From positions 124,001-188,000 of the forward strand of contig NC_045130.1 of the NCBI RefSeq assembly GCF_007655135.1: a stretch of DNA of 64,000 nucleotides, in the 5' to 3' direction. The notes under the pieces are model-generated. The model saw only the letters and a program-made list of their open reading frames with translations, was not told where the DNA came from and ran no database searches. The position numbers were made by a program, and so were the translations under genes. Below, one piece after another: positions 32,881-44,932 of this stretch. Origin of the DNA: Punica granatum. Lineage: Eukaryota > Streptophyta > Magnoliopsida > Myrtales > Lythraceae. Numbering within the stretch: the stretch's first letter is position 1; each line of letters begins with the position of its first letter.

Positions 32881-34583
32881 ATCACTGTCTTCGCATTTTC
32901 TCTTCTTTCCAAATATTTACTAATTAATTATTTTTTTCGGTGAAGTACTAATTAGTGATTTTGATGTAGGATGAAATCATTGGAATTTCGTCTTTGCTCA
33001 TATGAACAATCAAGCTATATATATCCTTTATAAAAGGTAAAAAAAAACCTTGTATATAGATGTCTGCCCATTTATTCTAGGAAAACATGACTTAAGTTTT
33101 TTCAAATTGAAATAACCTTTTCTTCAATTATATCTTCCTATTGATTTAAGATTCCCTTATATAGATTAAACTCGTTGTTAGCATTCCATAAACAACTTAA
33201 TCATGGATGAGTTACATGCAAGATATTCATATTACTAGGATTGTACATTGTTCAATACAAAACATCTAAAAGTTAAAGTTCATTATCTACCCAAAAAAAA
33301 AAAAGAAAATTAAAGCCCATTGAGAAATTGATTTTTTTTAGTGGGTAAGACTTCGCGTCAGAATACAATATAAAAACCTAACTATGAAATTGTATAATTT
33401 AATAAAATATTTTGACGACATGTGAAGATAATATAAACACGGCCAATTGTAACAATAACATTTACTCAGTCAGATTTAATATAAATAAATAATTTAAATG
33501 ATCTACATATATATATATATATATGAAAATAAAAAATCATATAATTGGATCGAATGTTATAATAATCTGAAACTAGAAATAATAAATTTAGTATTGTGTC
33601 GCAGCGAAGCACAAACTGAATCCAGTAAATATATATATTATTAATTGATAATCAGTGCATGCACAGGGTAAATTTTTCAAATATTATGGAAGCAAATTGG
33701 ATAAAGTTATGCTGACATAAAGAAAAACAGCACAATTAGTACAGAATCTTTTATTAAAATAACATTTCGATATTTGGTTAAAAATCTATCACTTTGGTAC
33801 GAAAACTAAAATTATAAAAAAAAATTCTATATAACTTTTCAATTTTGTAAATGTTAGACAAGCTATTAATTTTGAATTGACACTGTCAAATTTTGTTGAC
33901 CTGACTTTTTCGTAGCTCTTGACATATCAATTTTTTAGAACATGGCTCTTACTGGGATGGTGGTTGGCAGGGGCATTTTCACTCTTCTCTGATCACCCAT
34001 GCTCTCTCTCTTTAATTTCATTCCTCATTTTTATTTATTTTATTTTATTATTTGAAGTAATTTTAATTTATTATATTTTTATTATATATTTTTTAAAAAT
34101 AATTTGTTATTTTGATTTTATTTCTGTTATTTGAAAATTTGTAATATTTTATTTTATTTTATTTTATTTATTTGTTCCGTTTGAGATCTATAAGTAACTT
34201 CCTACATAAATATTTTCCCTACTGCTAAGATTGAATTAACATTGGAGAAAATAGAATCTTCTTGTACTTTCTTCATAGTTAAGTAAAACTTGCTTCATAG
34301 TTAACTTTTACGCATGGTTAAGTAAATTGCATATATTATTATTATTTTATATGTGAATTTTTTAAAGGAAAATATCAAATTCATTTGCTAGAATATGGAA
34401 ATCGATCGTATTGCTCCTGAAATACTTTGGCTATATAATGGATAGATAATAGATAGATGTATTTGTGTGTATATGGAACGCAGACACACTCTTATATTTT
34501 TTTGGCTAATTCGTTGCTCCTACCGAACTGAGCAAAGGTAACGGAGCCAGTGATTTTCATCTGAAAAAAGAAAAAAAAAGAGT
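32881..34583. other. AT-rich intergenic sequence
   Basis: No gene. Long AT-rich stretches, short TA runs (33508-33523) and TTTTATTTTAT repeats (34030-34175). Confidence 0.6.
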
Positions 34584-34760
34584 AAATTAACTATTCCATC
34601 TCTAAGAGATTGACTTTTCATCAATTTGGTCTTTCAGTGATTTTTTACATCAATTGAATCCGCCTGATATCATTTATACATTCTAAGTAATTAATTAGGT
34701 CATTGAGAAATCAATTAAGTCCCTGACTTTTGAAGTGGTGGCCGACTAATTTGATTGCAT
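34584..34760 (+). repeat. Inverted-repeat partner 1 (pair with 37690-37775)
   Basis: TAAATTAACTATT, CATCAATTTGGTC and AGTGATTTTTTACAT in this order recur, reversed, at 37690-37775. The two bracket about 3.1 kb. They may be the ends of one large foldback element or two halves of separate MITEs. Confidence 0.5.
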
Positions 34761-35981
34761 CAAATGGTCCTTCCTTCCATTAACCATCAAAAGTTAATAA
34801 AAAACATAATTTACATCAAAATGATCCTTACATCAAAAGTAAAGGATTATAAAGAAAAAAAATTATAATCTAATGAATTAATAAGACAATAGTAGAAAAG
34901 GAGGACGGCAAAAGTAGAGCCAGCCCCATGGAAAGTCCAAGCACCCCTATTAACGAGGGAGACTCAAAGAAGAGACGGGCCCGACTGACAACACCTTCTT
35001 ATGATCGCCGTCGTCTCAGCCTCCGATCTCCTCCTTCACCTTCTTTGCCTCCGCCGCAAGTCCTCTATTCCTCCCCCGAGGCCTAACCATCACGTGCTCT
35101 AATTCTCCCTTTCATGTGCCACCTCCTCAGTTCTCATTTCCATGTCCTTCCTCCTCTGCTACCTCTTCCTCTTCTCCAAGAATGTTGGTCCTACTGGTCC
35201 TCGCGGATGCATGGTTACTGCGACTCTGTTACCGAAATAAATTAATTTTCAGAGACTCGCCACCTGGCTCAATCATGTCATTACACGTGTCGAGGGCATT
35301 CCTATAATTTATAAAAGTTTAGGGATCGACGTAATACTAGTAGAACACCAGAAGAACGACATCATTTCTGGCACAATGGACATATTCAGATTCTAAGCCT
35401 GTAAATAGACCGAATCTAAACGTAACTATGCATGATGCTGCATGACTCGGATTTTGTGACTAACTGACTTCTAGAATTTAACTGGTGACGAAACCATGTC
35501 CGAATCATAACTGCTTCAGATTTTGGGCAGTCACGACGTGGTCTCTAAATCACGACTACTGAGCAGTTACAGATCGAGAAGATAAAGCTTATCTAAGGTG
35601 GACTATTATCACGTGGAGATAAGATGATGGTTAAAAGTAGTTTAATAACAAGGAGCCCACGTTCTCAAGATCAGAGAAGAGGTTTTGTTATCGTCAAGGA
35701 AGGAGAAAAATCTATAAATATCAGAAGATGCCTAAAGATTAACATATAACTCATTCAACAAACATAATCTCTGCAGATCTCTCAGCTCAGACGAGCTTTT
35801 ATCCTTAGGAGTAGGAGTAAGTTAGATAACTCGAGCTTGTAGCAGCAGGGTGATCTCGTCAACGATTCAAGTTCACAAGTGTGTAGTGGTAAAATTACAT
35901 CCTCAATAACATGATCACAACTCCATCGGCTTGTTGACAGAAGGTTTCGCCATCATCCCACGGCCATTCACTCAGAGCATC
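34761..35981. other. Unclassified sequence, possible LTR piece
   Basis: 34900-35300 is GC-richer with a frame ending LRLCYRNKLIFRDSPPGSI, faintly like a LINE-type tail, which I do not rely on. 35600-35981 has a TATA-like TCTATAAATATC at 35711 and reads like an LTR. It is continued at 36205 beyond a MITE insertion. No paired copy found. Confidence 0.35.
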
Positions 35982-35989
35982 TCTACATG

Positions 35990-36196
35990 CAGGGGCGGAG
36001 CTAGCATATTAGCAGGGGGCAATTACCCCCCTGAACTTTAAATGTTTTAAAATTTTACCCCAAAAGCATGTTTATTGTAACATTTTTGCCCCCTTTGCCC
36101 CCCTGAACTTTGAATTTTTAGAATTTTACCCTAAAATTATATTTATTATAATATTTTTGCCCCCCTCCCTCGACAGAAATCTTGGCTTCGCCCCTG
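35990..36196. mobile_element. hAT-type MITE, 207 bp, with perfect 8-bp target duplication
   Basis: The flanks are TCTACATG at 35982-35989 and 36197-36204. The left terminal inverted repeat CAGGGGCGGAGCTAGC pairs with the right end (CAGGGGCGAAGCCAAG when reversed). The core has two related segments (CCCCCCTGAACTTT...TTTTACC). An 8-bp duplication and CAGGGGCG ends fit the hAT superfamily. Confidence 0.9.
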
Positions 36197-36204
36197 TCTA
36201 CATG

Positions 36205-36491
36205 GTTGCATTGATTCTACTTTGTCTACAAGCGACCTCATACCTGAGTTCAAAGCCTAAACTGCCTGCCTCGATGGAAAACATAGTAGGCCATCTTCTG
36301 TAATTTCATTTGAGTTGTTTATTTCTATCTCATTAGGTTGCAATTCCATCATTGTATATATCTTTTTTATTTAATGAAGTATATTTCCTTATTGATTGTC
36401 TACTTTTATTGAGTGAATCCCTTTAATACGCATAGTTCTTCTACATAAGGCATTACCAAAAGAATCCACTTGGGTTTTGAAAGGAAAAAAT
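36205..36491. other. Continuation of the sequence interrupted by the MITE
   Basis: No gene seen. It joins 35981 once the MITE and one target copy are removed. Confidence 0.4.
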
Positions 36492-37545
36492 GTTTTCCAA
36501 TTTTATCTCTTTACAGAGAGATTAGAAACTACTTTTCACCTTTCCCTAGAATTCAACAACAAACTAGATTTCGCGAATGACCTTGCTCCTAGCGTCTCCA
36601 GTCGATTACATTCAGTAGATTGGACATTCATCACTTCTCAATCTCATTGTGCTAATGGAAAAGGGGCCAACAAGTTGCTACTTGGCATGCGATTTGGGGT
36701 TCTGGGATCGACCGGAGGGTTCTGGGATTGAGGAGAGTGTTTTGGGGTTGAGCGGATGGTTCTGGAAAAAAGAAAGAGGAGAAAATGGGAGGGAAGAACT
36801 ATATTGATGTTTAGTAGTTTGACTAAATATTCAATGAGTAATACTCATCAACTTGGATGAGTAAGAACTAATCAAAATACTTATAAGTGGGAATTTGTGG
36901 GGTCAATTTTTTACTTTCCGACATCTTAGTTGAGTGTTACACATCCAAGTAAATGAGTAATACTCGCTCAATATTTACAGAGAAAAAGAGGTTTTCCAGT
37001 TTTATCTCTTTACAGAGAGATTAGAAGTCGCTTTTCACCCTTCCCCAAAATCCGACAACAAACTAGATTTCACGAATTACATTTAGTAGTTTGGACATTC
37101 ATTAGTTCTCAATCTCATTGTGTTGATAGAAAAAGGGCCAACAGGTTGCTGATTGGCATGTGATTTGGGGTTTTAGGATCGAGCAGAGGGTTTTGGGATC
37201 GAGGAGAGTGTTCTGGGGTTGAGCAGATGGTTCTAGGTCGAGCAGAGGAGAGGATGATCAAAGGGGCTCAGGCTATGTTTAAACGTTCAACAAACAAAAG
37301 AGGAAGATTGGATATACGGATATAAAGAGGAAAAAAGAAAGAGGAGAAAATGGGAGGGAAAGACTATATTGATGTTTAGTACTTTGACTAAATATTTAAT
37401 GAGTAATACTCATCAACTTGGATAAGTAATAACTAATCAAAATGCTTATAAGTGAGAATCTGTTAGGTCAATTTTTCACTTTTCGACATCTTAATTGGGT
37501 GTTACACATCCAAGTAGATGAGTAATACTCACTCAATATTTGCTC
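36492..37545. repeat. Direct tandem repeat, two units of about 500-555 bp
   Basis: Unit 1 starts GTTTTCCAATTTTATCTCT at 36492 and unit 2 starts GTTTTCCAGTTTTATCTCT at 36991, an offset of 499 bp. Both contain TTCAACAA/TCCGACAA-AAACTAG, a repeated GGTTCTGGG/GGTTTTGGG-ATCGA phrase, and AATGAGTAATACTC. Unit 2 carries an extra segment near 37255-37320. Many substitutions separate the units. No credible coding. Confidence 0.75.
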
Positions 37546-37689
37546 TTAGTACTTTGGGACGTTAACGGTAGGATGACGAGAGATCTAATTGGTGTCAATA
37601 AGGACAAAATTGAAACGTAGAAGGACTATCGATACATAAAGGATTCAATTGATACAAAAGGGATTCAATTGAACTAAATCCTCTTAGTT

Positions 37690-37775
37690 GGGGACTCAAC
37701 TAATGTAAAAAATCACCGCTTGACCAAATTGATGTAAACTCGATCTTTTGGGGTCGAAATAGTTAATTTATTTAG
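37690..37775 (-). repeat. Inverted-repeat partner 2 (pair with 34584-34760)
   Basis: Reversed, it reads AAATTAACTATTTCGACCCC, then CATCAATTTGGTC and GTGATTTTTTACAT, matching partner 1. It lies immediately downstream of the tRNA's terminator. Confidence 0.5.
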
Positions 37776-37779
37776 AAGG

Positions 37780-37789
37780 AAAAAAAAAA
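37780..37789 (-). terminator. Pol III T-run terminator of the tRNA-Gln gene
   Basis: Ten T residues on the minus strand directly after the tRNA 3' end. Confidence 0.85.
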
Positions 37790-37861
37790 AGGTTCCACCG
37801 AGATTTGAACTCGGGCTATTGGATTCAGAGTCCAATGTCCTGACCACTAGACCATGGAACC
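37790..37861 (-). tRNA. tRNA-Gln (anticodon CUG)
   Basis: 72 nt on the minus strand. The acceptor stem GGTTCCA pairs with TGGAACC, followed by a T discriminator. The anticodon arm TTGGACTCTGAATCCAA has loop CTCTGAA and anticodon CTG, which reads glutamine CAG codons. The T arm holds GAGTTCAAATC, the internal B-box promoter. No intron, and CCA is not encoded, as expected for a nuclear plant tRNA. Confidence 0.95.
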
Positions 37862-40019
37862 ACTTGATCGCTGGTTTTACTATATTCTTATATAGATTTA
37901 CAAGAAGTTATTTTTTAAAAATGTTTTTGTTGGAGGAGGAGGGATTTGTTTTAAGCAGCAGCGAAGGCGTTTGCAGGCAGCTAGCAGCTGGCATTGGAAC
38001 GCATGCACAAGAAGAGCGGCACAAGTACAATAGATTGGATTGAATTGAATTAAGCCTAGCTTGCCACAAATGTCTCATCTTCTTCAGACGTTAATACGCA
38101 TCTCCATCTCCTTCAGACGAAATTGATTGGGGTACCAGAAATTGGAGGAGAGATATTCCTTTCTTTCTCATCCCTAACTCATCAACGAAATTAGAGATGC
38201 TTCTTCTTTCATTACTTCCCTTTTGTTTAAATTACATCACTTGACAGAGTTAATAATGCCCAGAAGCTCTCCTTTCTTGGTTCAACCAGCCTTGCCATGC
38301 GTACATCTTCGTCCAATAGCCCTACAGATCAAGTGGACCAAAAAAACAGGATATCAGAGAGCCCCAAAACAAAAACCAATGTGCATGCTGGACGAGCTAG
38401 GGAGGGAATGGAATGCACTGCTATGGAAGGGAGTGGACTGGTGGCACTAAACAGAACCCCAACCCAACCCAACCCAACCAAAATCCGGTCCCAACTCAAG
38501 CCCAAGAGACATATATATATATATATATATTCATATATCTATATCTCTCTCCCTCTCTCTCTCTCTATATATATATATGAGAAAGCATGATCGATGTGAT
38601 CCCGCCAGATGGCCTCAGAACGGTTCATTTCAAAATGAAATTTTTTAAATTTTTGAGTTTTTTAAATTTTTAAACTATTAATTAATGAATTATCATAAAT
38701 TAAAAATATCTTTATCGATCTATGATATCTTGTAAAATATCTTTTGTCTTTCATGATTTGGTGCGACATGTACCTACATGTTAATGTAATTCATCAATTA
38801 ATGAATTAGACATTTTTTTTTACACTTACATATATTTTATTTATCTATGTCTACATGGGGTCCTCAAAGAAAATTTCTTTAGCTATGTCTGTTGACCTAT
38901 TAATTTTATCCTCAGTCTACATGGTGAGTTTTTTTCGGTTGCAAAAATAAATGATATTTTCTTTTTAAAAAGTAGATTACATAAACAAATCATATAGTAC
39001 GTGGCTATATTTAGGATTTAACTGAAACAACGCACATAATCATAAACAAATCATAATCTATTGCTTTAATTCTTAAGAGTATTAGGTAAATAATTTATAG
39101 ATATCTATATCATCATATTTGATTTTGAGAAATCAAATATGTTATAAATAGGAAGCATAGCTCAAATAAATAGTGACTTATTCGGCTCTCAAAGAATATA
39201 CATCTATCACAGGATGCAAGCTCTCAAAAAGTATGTCTCCTCGCACGCAAGATGAGTTGTTCAATTATTGTCGTTTTTGTTTCAATTTTTTGCTTTCTGT
39301 CTCAAATTAGAAACAATTAGATATACTGAGTCATGATGGAATAGCTCGAATGACTAACCTCGGAGATAGCTGGGGCGTGATGGTTCGAGAAAGCTAGGGT
39401 GGAATAGAGCAACAGATAATGAAAAAATTAGTTGTTGCCTTGCCCATGTTTTTCGCTTCAAATTCTCGGTCTCATAAATATGAATATCGTGATAAACCAA
39501 TGCCAACCTTTTTTTTTTTTTTCTCTTTCCTAGGTCTCCCTATATGTTTTTTATGAAAAATTCTTTTAAATTAAATTGAAAACTGTTTGAACTTTGCACA
39601 CCCACATATATATTTCCGTAATTATATATATATATATATATATTATATACGTTTCTATATATTGTTTGCACACACACATATATAATTCCACAGACATATA
39701 TATCCATATATATATATATGTTATACACGTTTCTATTTACGTTTGTATATATGTTTATATATATATATATACATATTCGTAAATTATTTTTAATTAAGTT
39801 TATATGTTACTGAGCAAAAAAAAATGTGTTTTAATGAAATTTTCTTTGCTTTTTTATTTTATTTTTAATTTTAATTTTTAATTTATATTGTTAAAAATTG
39901 TTAAAAAAATTTATCATGATCTATCATGTGCAAGGCACGGGCTCCACGACAAGTATAATATAAAGCGGAGCGAAGCTGGGTCTGGCAAAATAGCCTAAGA
40001 ATGATCAATTTTTGAATGG
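37862..40019. other. Intergenic, AT-rich with TA microsatellites
   Basis: TA runs at 38511-38530 and around 39606-39770, with a CT run at 38545-38566. No gene is supported; open frames here are translations of TA repeats. Confidence 0.6.
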
Positions 40020-40410
40020 AACCTTCTTGATTTTTTAGTTTTTTTAAAATAAGGTTTTAATTTTTAAAAAATATATAGATGTAGATTTGTGGGATCAAAC
40101 ATTATTTTCTCAATTTTTTAGCTTTCTTTGAAAATGATTTTTCAATTTTTAATGATATAAATATATATTTGTGGATCACTCATTATTCTCAGTGTTTTTA
40201 GTTTTTTTATAAAACGAATTTTTTAATTTTTATTTTCTGAAAATTTTTAAAACATATAAACATATATTTGTAGGACTTTCGTCATTTTCTCGATATTTTG
40301 AACTTTTTAGAAGATGAATTTTTAAATTTTTTAGAGCATATAGATATAGATTTATGGGACCAATCATTATTTTCTTAATTTTTTTATTTTTAAATTAAAA
40401 ATATTTTATG
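40020..40410. repeat. Degenerate tandem repeat, about four units of 80-100 bp
   Basis: The phrase ATTTGTGG(G)ATCA-CATTATT-TCTC/TTTTTAG recurs near 40085, 40163, 40263 and 40348, each followed by a T-rich stretch and an ATATAGATATA-like piece. Spacing is about 80, 98 and 87 bp. Confidence 0.6.
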
Positions 40411-42040
40411 AAAAGTTCCGGATAAAAAAAATCACGTAAGATCATATTTGCTTTTCAAAAAGCAAATCATATCATATATTCTTTTATAGATATATATGAT
40501 GTGTTATTTATATATAAATAACAGACACACAAATTTGGCTCTGAAAAAATATATTGCCACAACTAGATGTGAATTCTTTAATTTTTTGTACACACACAAC
40601 TTTATTTGGTACGTCTACCTTAGACTTGAAGGTGAGTTTTTCAACATTTTTTCTCACATGTAACGTTTGTAAAATTTTTGAATTCTCCAATTAATGTACG
40701 TAGTTGGTGTAAGACACGAAGTAACATGGTTAAAATTTTTCTTTTATATTTTATGCATAATCTCTTTTCAAATTGCCTCTTTTATATGTATTAATGTACT
40801 AATTTTTCATTATCTTATTCATGAAATAATATTACTATTAGTCACATATCTAATAGATACTGTTATTGATTTTAAATTATTATTTTCAATAGTTTATAAC
40901 AATATTTTTTATAATAAAAATATAAAAGAATTAGGTTTTATCTCATCCAACACGGACTCTATGACTAATGTATATATACAAGAACATGATTCGTGCTACG
41001 CATAAAGTGAAAATAATGTCAACTTAAAAATTTATATATTGTAGTTAGTGTATTATTACGGGGTATATTATACATTGCCGAGATTAGCGGGATATATTGT
41101 ATCATGTATATTAACTAGCCTTATTAGTTACATACATATTAGGCAATAGAACTCTTTCCTCTTTTTTCTTGTAATCGGTAGTATATGTACACGATCAAGT
41201 AATGAATGAAATTAAGCTTTCAGTTCAACAAATAACATGTATTGCAATATAAATTATTCTTTGTTTATTATCGGTTATCATATTTTTAAAATATTAATGA
41301 ATTATTTCAATATCGAACAATGTAAAGTGAATTCTATGTATTTAGCAAAAATTTTAAAAAATTGGTAATTGGATAAGTCACAGGTGTTGAGAGAGAAGAA
41401 AGTTTAACATGGAATATAGGAGAGAGAGGAGAGGGAGAGAAGATAGAGAGAGAGAAAAATAGGAAATTGAATGTTACCCGAAGCACTTCTCTATTTCCTT
41501 TTGTAATATATATATATATATATATAATAAGACGTAACCCACGGTACACGTGGCATGCATATAATTTCGCATTAGAGATGGTTTTTATAATCTACAGTAC
41601 TTGTATTATTGCTTGAAATGTGAGTATATTTATTTTTGAATTTATGAAATTATCGAAATACTATTAGTTAACGAGGAGAATAGTTGTAGAAGGAAAAAAA
41701 AGAAAGAAATTGTTTAGATGCCGAACTTGTAGGTGGAGAGAGGAGGGAAGAGACAGGAAGAGGGAGGAAGAAAAATGGGAGAGACAAGTGACAAAAGTGG
41801 TTTGATGGATAGAAAAATATATTTGTACGCACATATAACATATTAGTGGCTCACAATTTTTATTTTTATTTTTCAATGTGCTGTTTGAAAGCACAAAATT
41901 ATACCACTATGAGTCTTTTCAGTATATAAATATTATCATGCCCTAAAGACGCACTGCAGCTTTGTAAATAAATATATTATTATATTTTATTAAATATTTT
42001 GTAAATAAATATTTTTGATTATTTTTTAATTATCAAAAAG
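40411..42040. other. AT-rich intergenic sequence
   Basis: No gene recognised. It contains a TA run (41508-41526) and GA-rich patches (41414-41456, 41735-41785). Confidence 0.6.
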
Positions 42041-42560
42041 GTAATTTAGATCCTCAACCTTTTAACGCTTTTATTATTTTCGTTTTAAACCTTTATTTTT
42101 TGTCATTCTCATTCTTAACCTTTTAGTCCTACCGTCCATTTTTCCTTTAAAAACCTAATTTTCCGTCCAAAAAATAATTTTAAAAATAATTTTAATTTAA
42201 AAATAGAGAAAATAATAAAATCTCTGAAAATTTTAAAAAAATTGAAAAAGAAGGGGGCCGACGACTAGGGGCTGGGGGTGCTTCCGTCGGCCACCACCTT
42301 CTCGATTGAGGTTGTTGGGAGGGTCGTACCATGCCGACGACCTCTGTCGGGGTAGAGAGGAGATGGTTGGTCGGAGCGCCCTTGGCCTCCTCGATTTTGC
42401 CTGATTTCAGAGATTGGAGGAAATCTCTAAAACTGGGGAGAAATCGGGGGGCTGTGTGGTCGCCCCCGCCGACCACCACCCACGACAGAGGTCTTTGAAG
42501 CGGTCCGACCCTGCCAGCGATCTCTGTGGGCAAGTAATCTAGTCTGGGGCAGGTGACAAA
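42041..42560. mobile_element. Half of a foldback-like element with GC-rich core
   Basis: An AT-rich left arm (GGTAATTTAGATCCTCAACC) leads into a GC-rich core at 42250-42540 with repeated phrases (CCGACGA, GACCACCACC, CTCTGTCGGGG/CTCTGTGGG). The same AT-arm/GC-core layout is seen at 43125-43635 and 55123-55572, but I do not find a matching right arm here. Confidence 0.35.
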
Positions 42561-43124
42561 AGCGACTGAAGTCACATCATCTTGGGTTACTCTTGACTTT
42601 TGTCTCTCTTGTCACAAGTGCCTTCTCCAGCTACGCTAAATTGATTGGCTGTAGGTATGCCAATGGCTGGATTGGTCGACTCTATGGCGCCCTCCTTGAC
42701 TCAGCCGGATTGGTCGGCTCCTAAGTGTCTTCCCCGACTTGGTTTTTGGTACGATATGTCGACCTGATTCTGTGATGGGTCCCTTATGTGCAAGTATGGC
42801 TCAAGGCCCTTCCTGCTTTGCTCTGAGTTTTTTCAAAATATCGACATCATATGACTAAGATCTACATGAATTATGACTTGAAGGCCCTCCCCCTAGTTTC
42901 TACAACGGTAGATGTGGGACGGTAGAGGATTCAATCGGCACTTCGATTTTTCTGCTGCATGTATCTTGTGGTTATTTGCTTGGTGTTATCATCTACTTTC
43001 ATATGTAGTTTGCTTGGAGGACTCCATTCATTTTCTGATCTTATTTTTTATTTCTTCAGCATTTTATCGTGTATTCCTTTCGTAATGAATGAATATCATT
43101 ACTTTCGAGCAAAAAAATATATGG
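42561..43124 (+). other. Possible 3' end of a LINE
   Basis: A non-coding stretch ends GTAATGAATGAATATCATTA then a short A-rich run (GCAAAAAAATATA). This resembles the AATAAA-like, A-tailed 3' end of plant LINEs. No reverse transcriptase is present, so this is only a suggestion. Confidence 0.25.
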
Positions 43125-43635
43125 GGTTAATAATAATAAAAAGCACAAATTTTTCACATTTTAACAATTTTAGTACGAACTTTTTTTTCATTTAAAAATA
43201 TATAAAGTTTCGATTTGATAACAATTTTAGTAGGCGCCAAATTTTTCATTAATTTGGACAAAAATTGCTTACGGATAGGTCGAGTGGGTCTCATCATATT
43301 TTTTAATAATTAAATTATTTCATAGAGTCAAAAAAAGAAATCAAAAGAGAAAAAAAAGAAGCAAAATTGGGTACCTCGATTTAGTCGGAATCGAGAGAAC
43401 CCCCAAATTGCTTCTTTTTTTTCTTATTTTTTGAAATTATTTTATTATTAAAAAATATGGTGGGTTCCACTCGACCTATAATTCAGCAATTTCCGTCCAA
43501 AATAACTGCAAATTTGATGTCGTGCTAGAATTGTTATCCAATCGAATATTTGTGCATTTTTAGGTTAAACAAAAAAAATCGTGTCAGAATTGTTAAAATG
43601 TGAAAATTTTGTGTTTGTTTTTTTAGTTATTAACC
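43125..43635. mobile_element. Foldback/MITE element, 511 bp, family F
   Basis: The ends are GGTTAATAATAATAAAAAGC and its mirror (TTTTTTTAGTTATTAACC). The arms contain CACATTTTAACAATTTTAG, CGATTTGATAACAATT and AATTTTTCATTAATTTGGAC, each mirrored on the other side. The core at 43270-43460 is itself a hairpin around GTACCTCGATTTAGTCGG. The same arm phrases occur at 55123-55572. Confidence 0.7.
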
Positions 43636-44118
43636 TAAATATATATTACGAATAAAGATTTGGGTTTACATACAAAGTATTGATCACAAATGAAATACTG
43701 TTTGTACCCAATGTAATGAATAAAAAATGAATCATTAATATTAACATTAAAAAATAAAAACAAAAGGGACAGATGAAAAAAAGAAAATTATAATTAGAAC
43801 ACTCGGATTATCTGGATGTGCACCAGATGATACTGATTTGATGATTCTGATCTATCTATTTATTGTATCAGTCTGCCTACTTATTCCTCGCCTATCATAT
43901 CGATATCAACCTTTGCTTAACAACAACAAACAAATAATAACAACAATTAACAAATCTCTATACTCTCTCTCTACCCTCCCAACAATTTTCTTTTTTTTCT
44001 TTTCTGTGAAAGACAATGATATATCATCGTCATCATCATGTGTGCCTGTCTACCGTCGGATCCGTTCTCTCTCTCTCTCTCTCGCAATGAAGAAAGGCAC
44101 CTTCTTTCTTCTTCTTTG

Positions 44119-44163
<45 letters not shown>

Positions 44164-44445
44164 CCCCGGCCGGCCTCCTTCATTCCCTTTCCTTTCCTTT
44201 CCTCCCTTTGGCTTTTGATTCAATCAAAAATCTTTCCTTGTCTCGGCCAATCGAGTCCCCCTTCCCTTCGTCTTCTTCCCCTTCCTTCGCTCCTTGTTTG
44301 CAATCGCATTAGCTTTTGTCTTCCTTTCATGCCGCAATCGGTGCCTTCTCTCTTCCCTCATGTAAGGATCGAGGAGGGGACGGAGATTCTTCGTCAGAAT
44401 TATTAGCCCTGACGTTCGCTGTTTGGGCTTGAGCTGCAAATAGAG
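43636..44445 (+). promoter_or_regulatory. Upstream region and probable 5' leader of the SINA-type gene
   Basis: A CT run at 44067-44083 and a GA run at 44123-44159 lie within 380 bp upstream of the start codon. From 44160 on the sequence is CT-rich, typical of a plant leader. No TATA box is assigned. Confidence 0.4.
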
Positions 44446-44897
44446 ATGGAAACGGATAGTATTGAATGCGTGACGTCCCTCGACGGGACGGAGGAAGATG
44501 AGATCCACCACCACCACCACCACCACCATCTTCACCACCATCATCATAATGCCCAGCCCCAGTTCCTTTCTAAGCCTCCCAATAGCAATATCGCCTCCCC
44601 AACGGTTCTCCCCAGCACCGCCCGGGTCCACGAATTGCTTGAATGCCCAGTTTGCACAAATTCCATGTATCCCCCAATTTACCAGGTAGGTAAATAATGT
44701 TCTCTCTCCCCCCACTTTTTTTTTTGGTGCAATTCTGTCATGCTTGTTTGTCGCTATATATGCGTCCTTCTAACTGTCGAAGAAGATTCTCTTTTAAATC
44801 TGATGAGGAAGGGCTCGGCTCGGCTGTGGTTTCGAGCTCAAATTCTGGGATTATTAATGTATCAAAAGAAGCATCATTTCTTTCCATTTGTGTTGTT

Positions 44898-44932
<35 letters not shown>

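Noticed and set aside
34896..35307. Possible small Pro/Ser-rich gene or LINE tail
   Set aside because: Only a faint resemblance over about ten residues and no supporting domain or structure.
39540..39782. Open frames rich in Ile/Tyr/His
   Set aside because: Translations of TA/CA microsatellite sequence.
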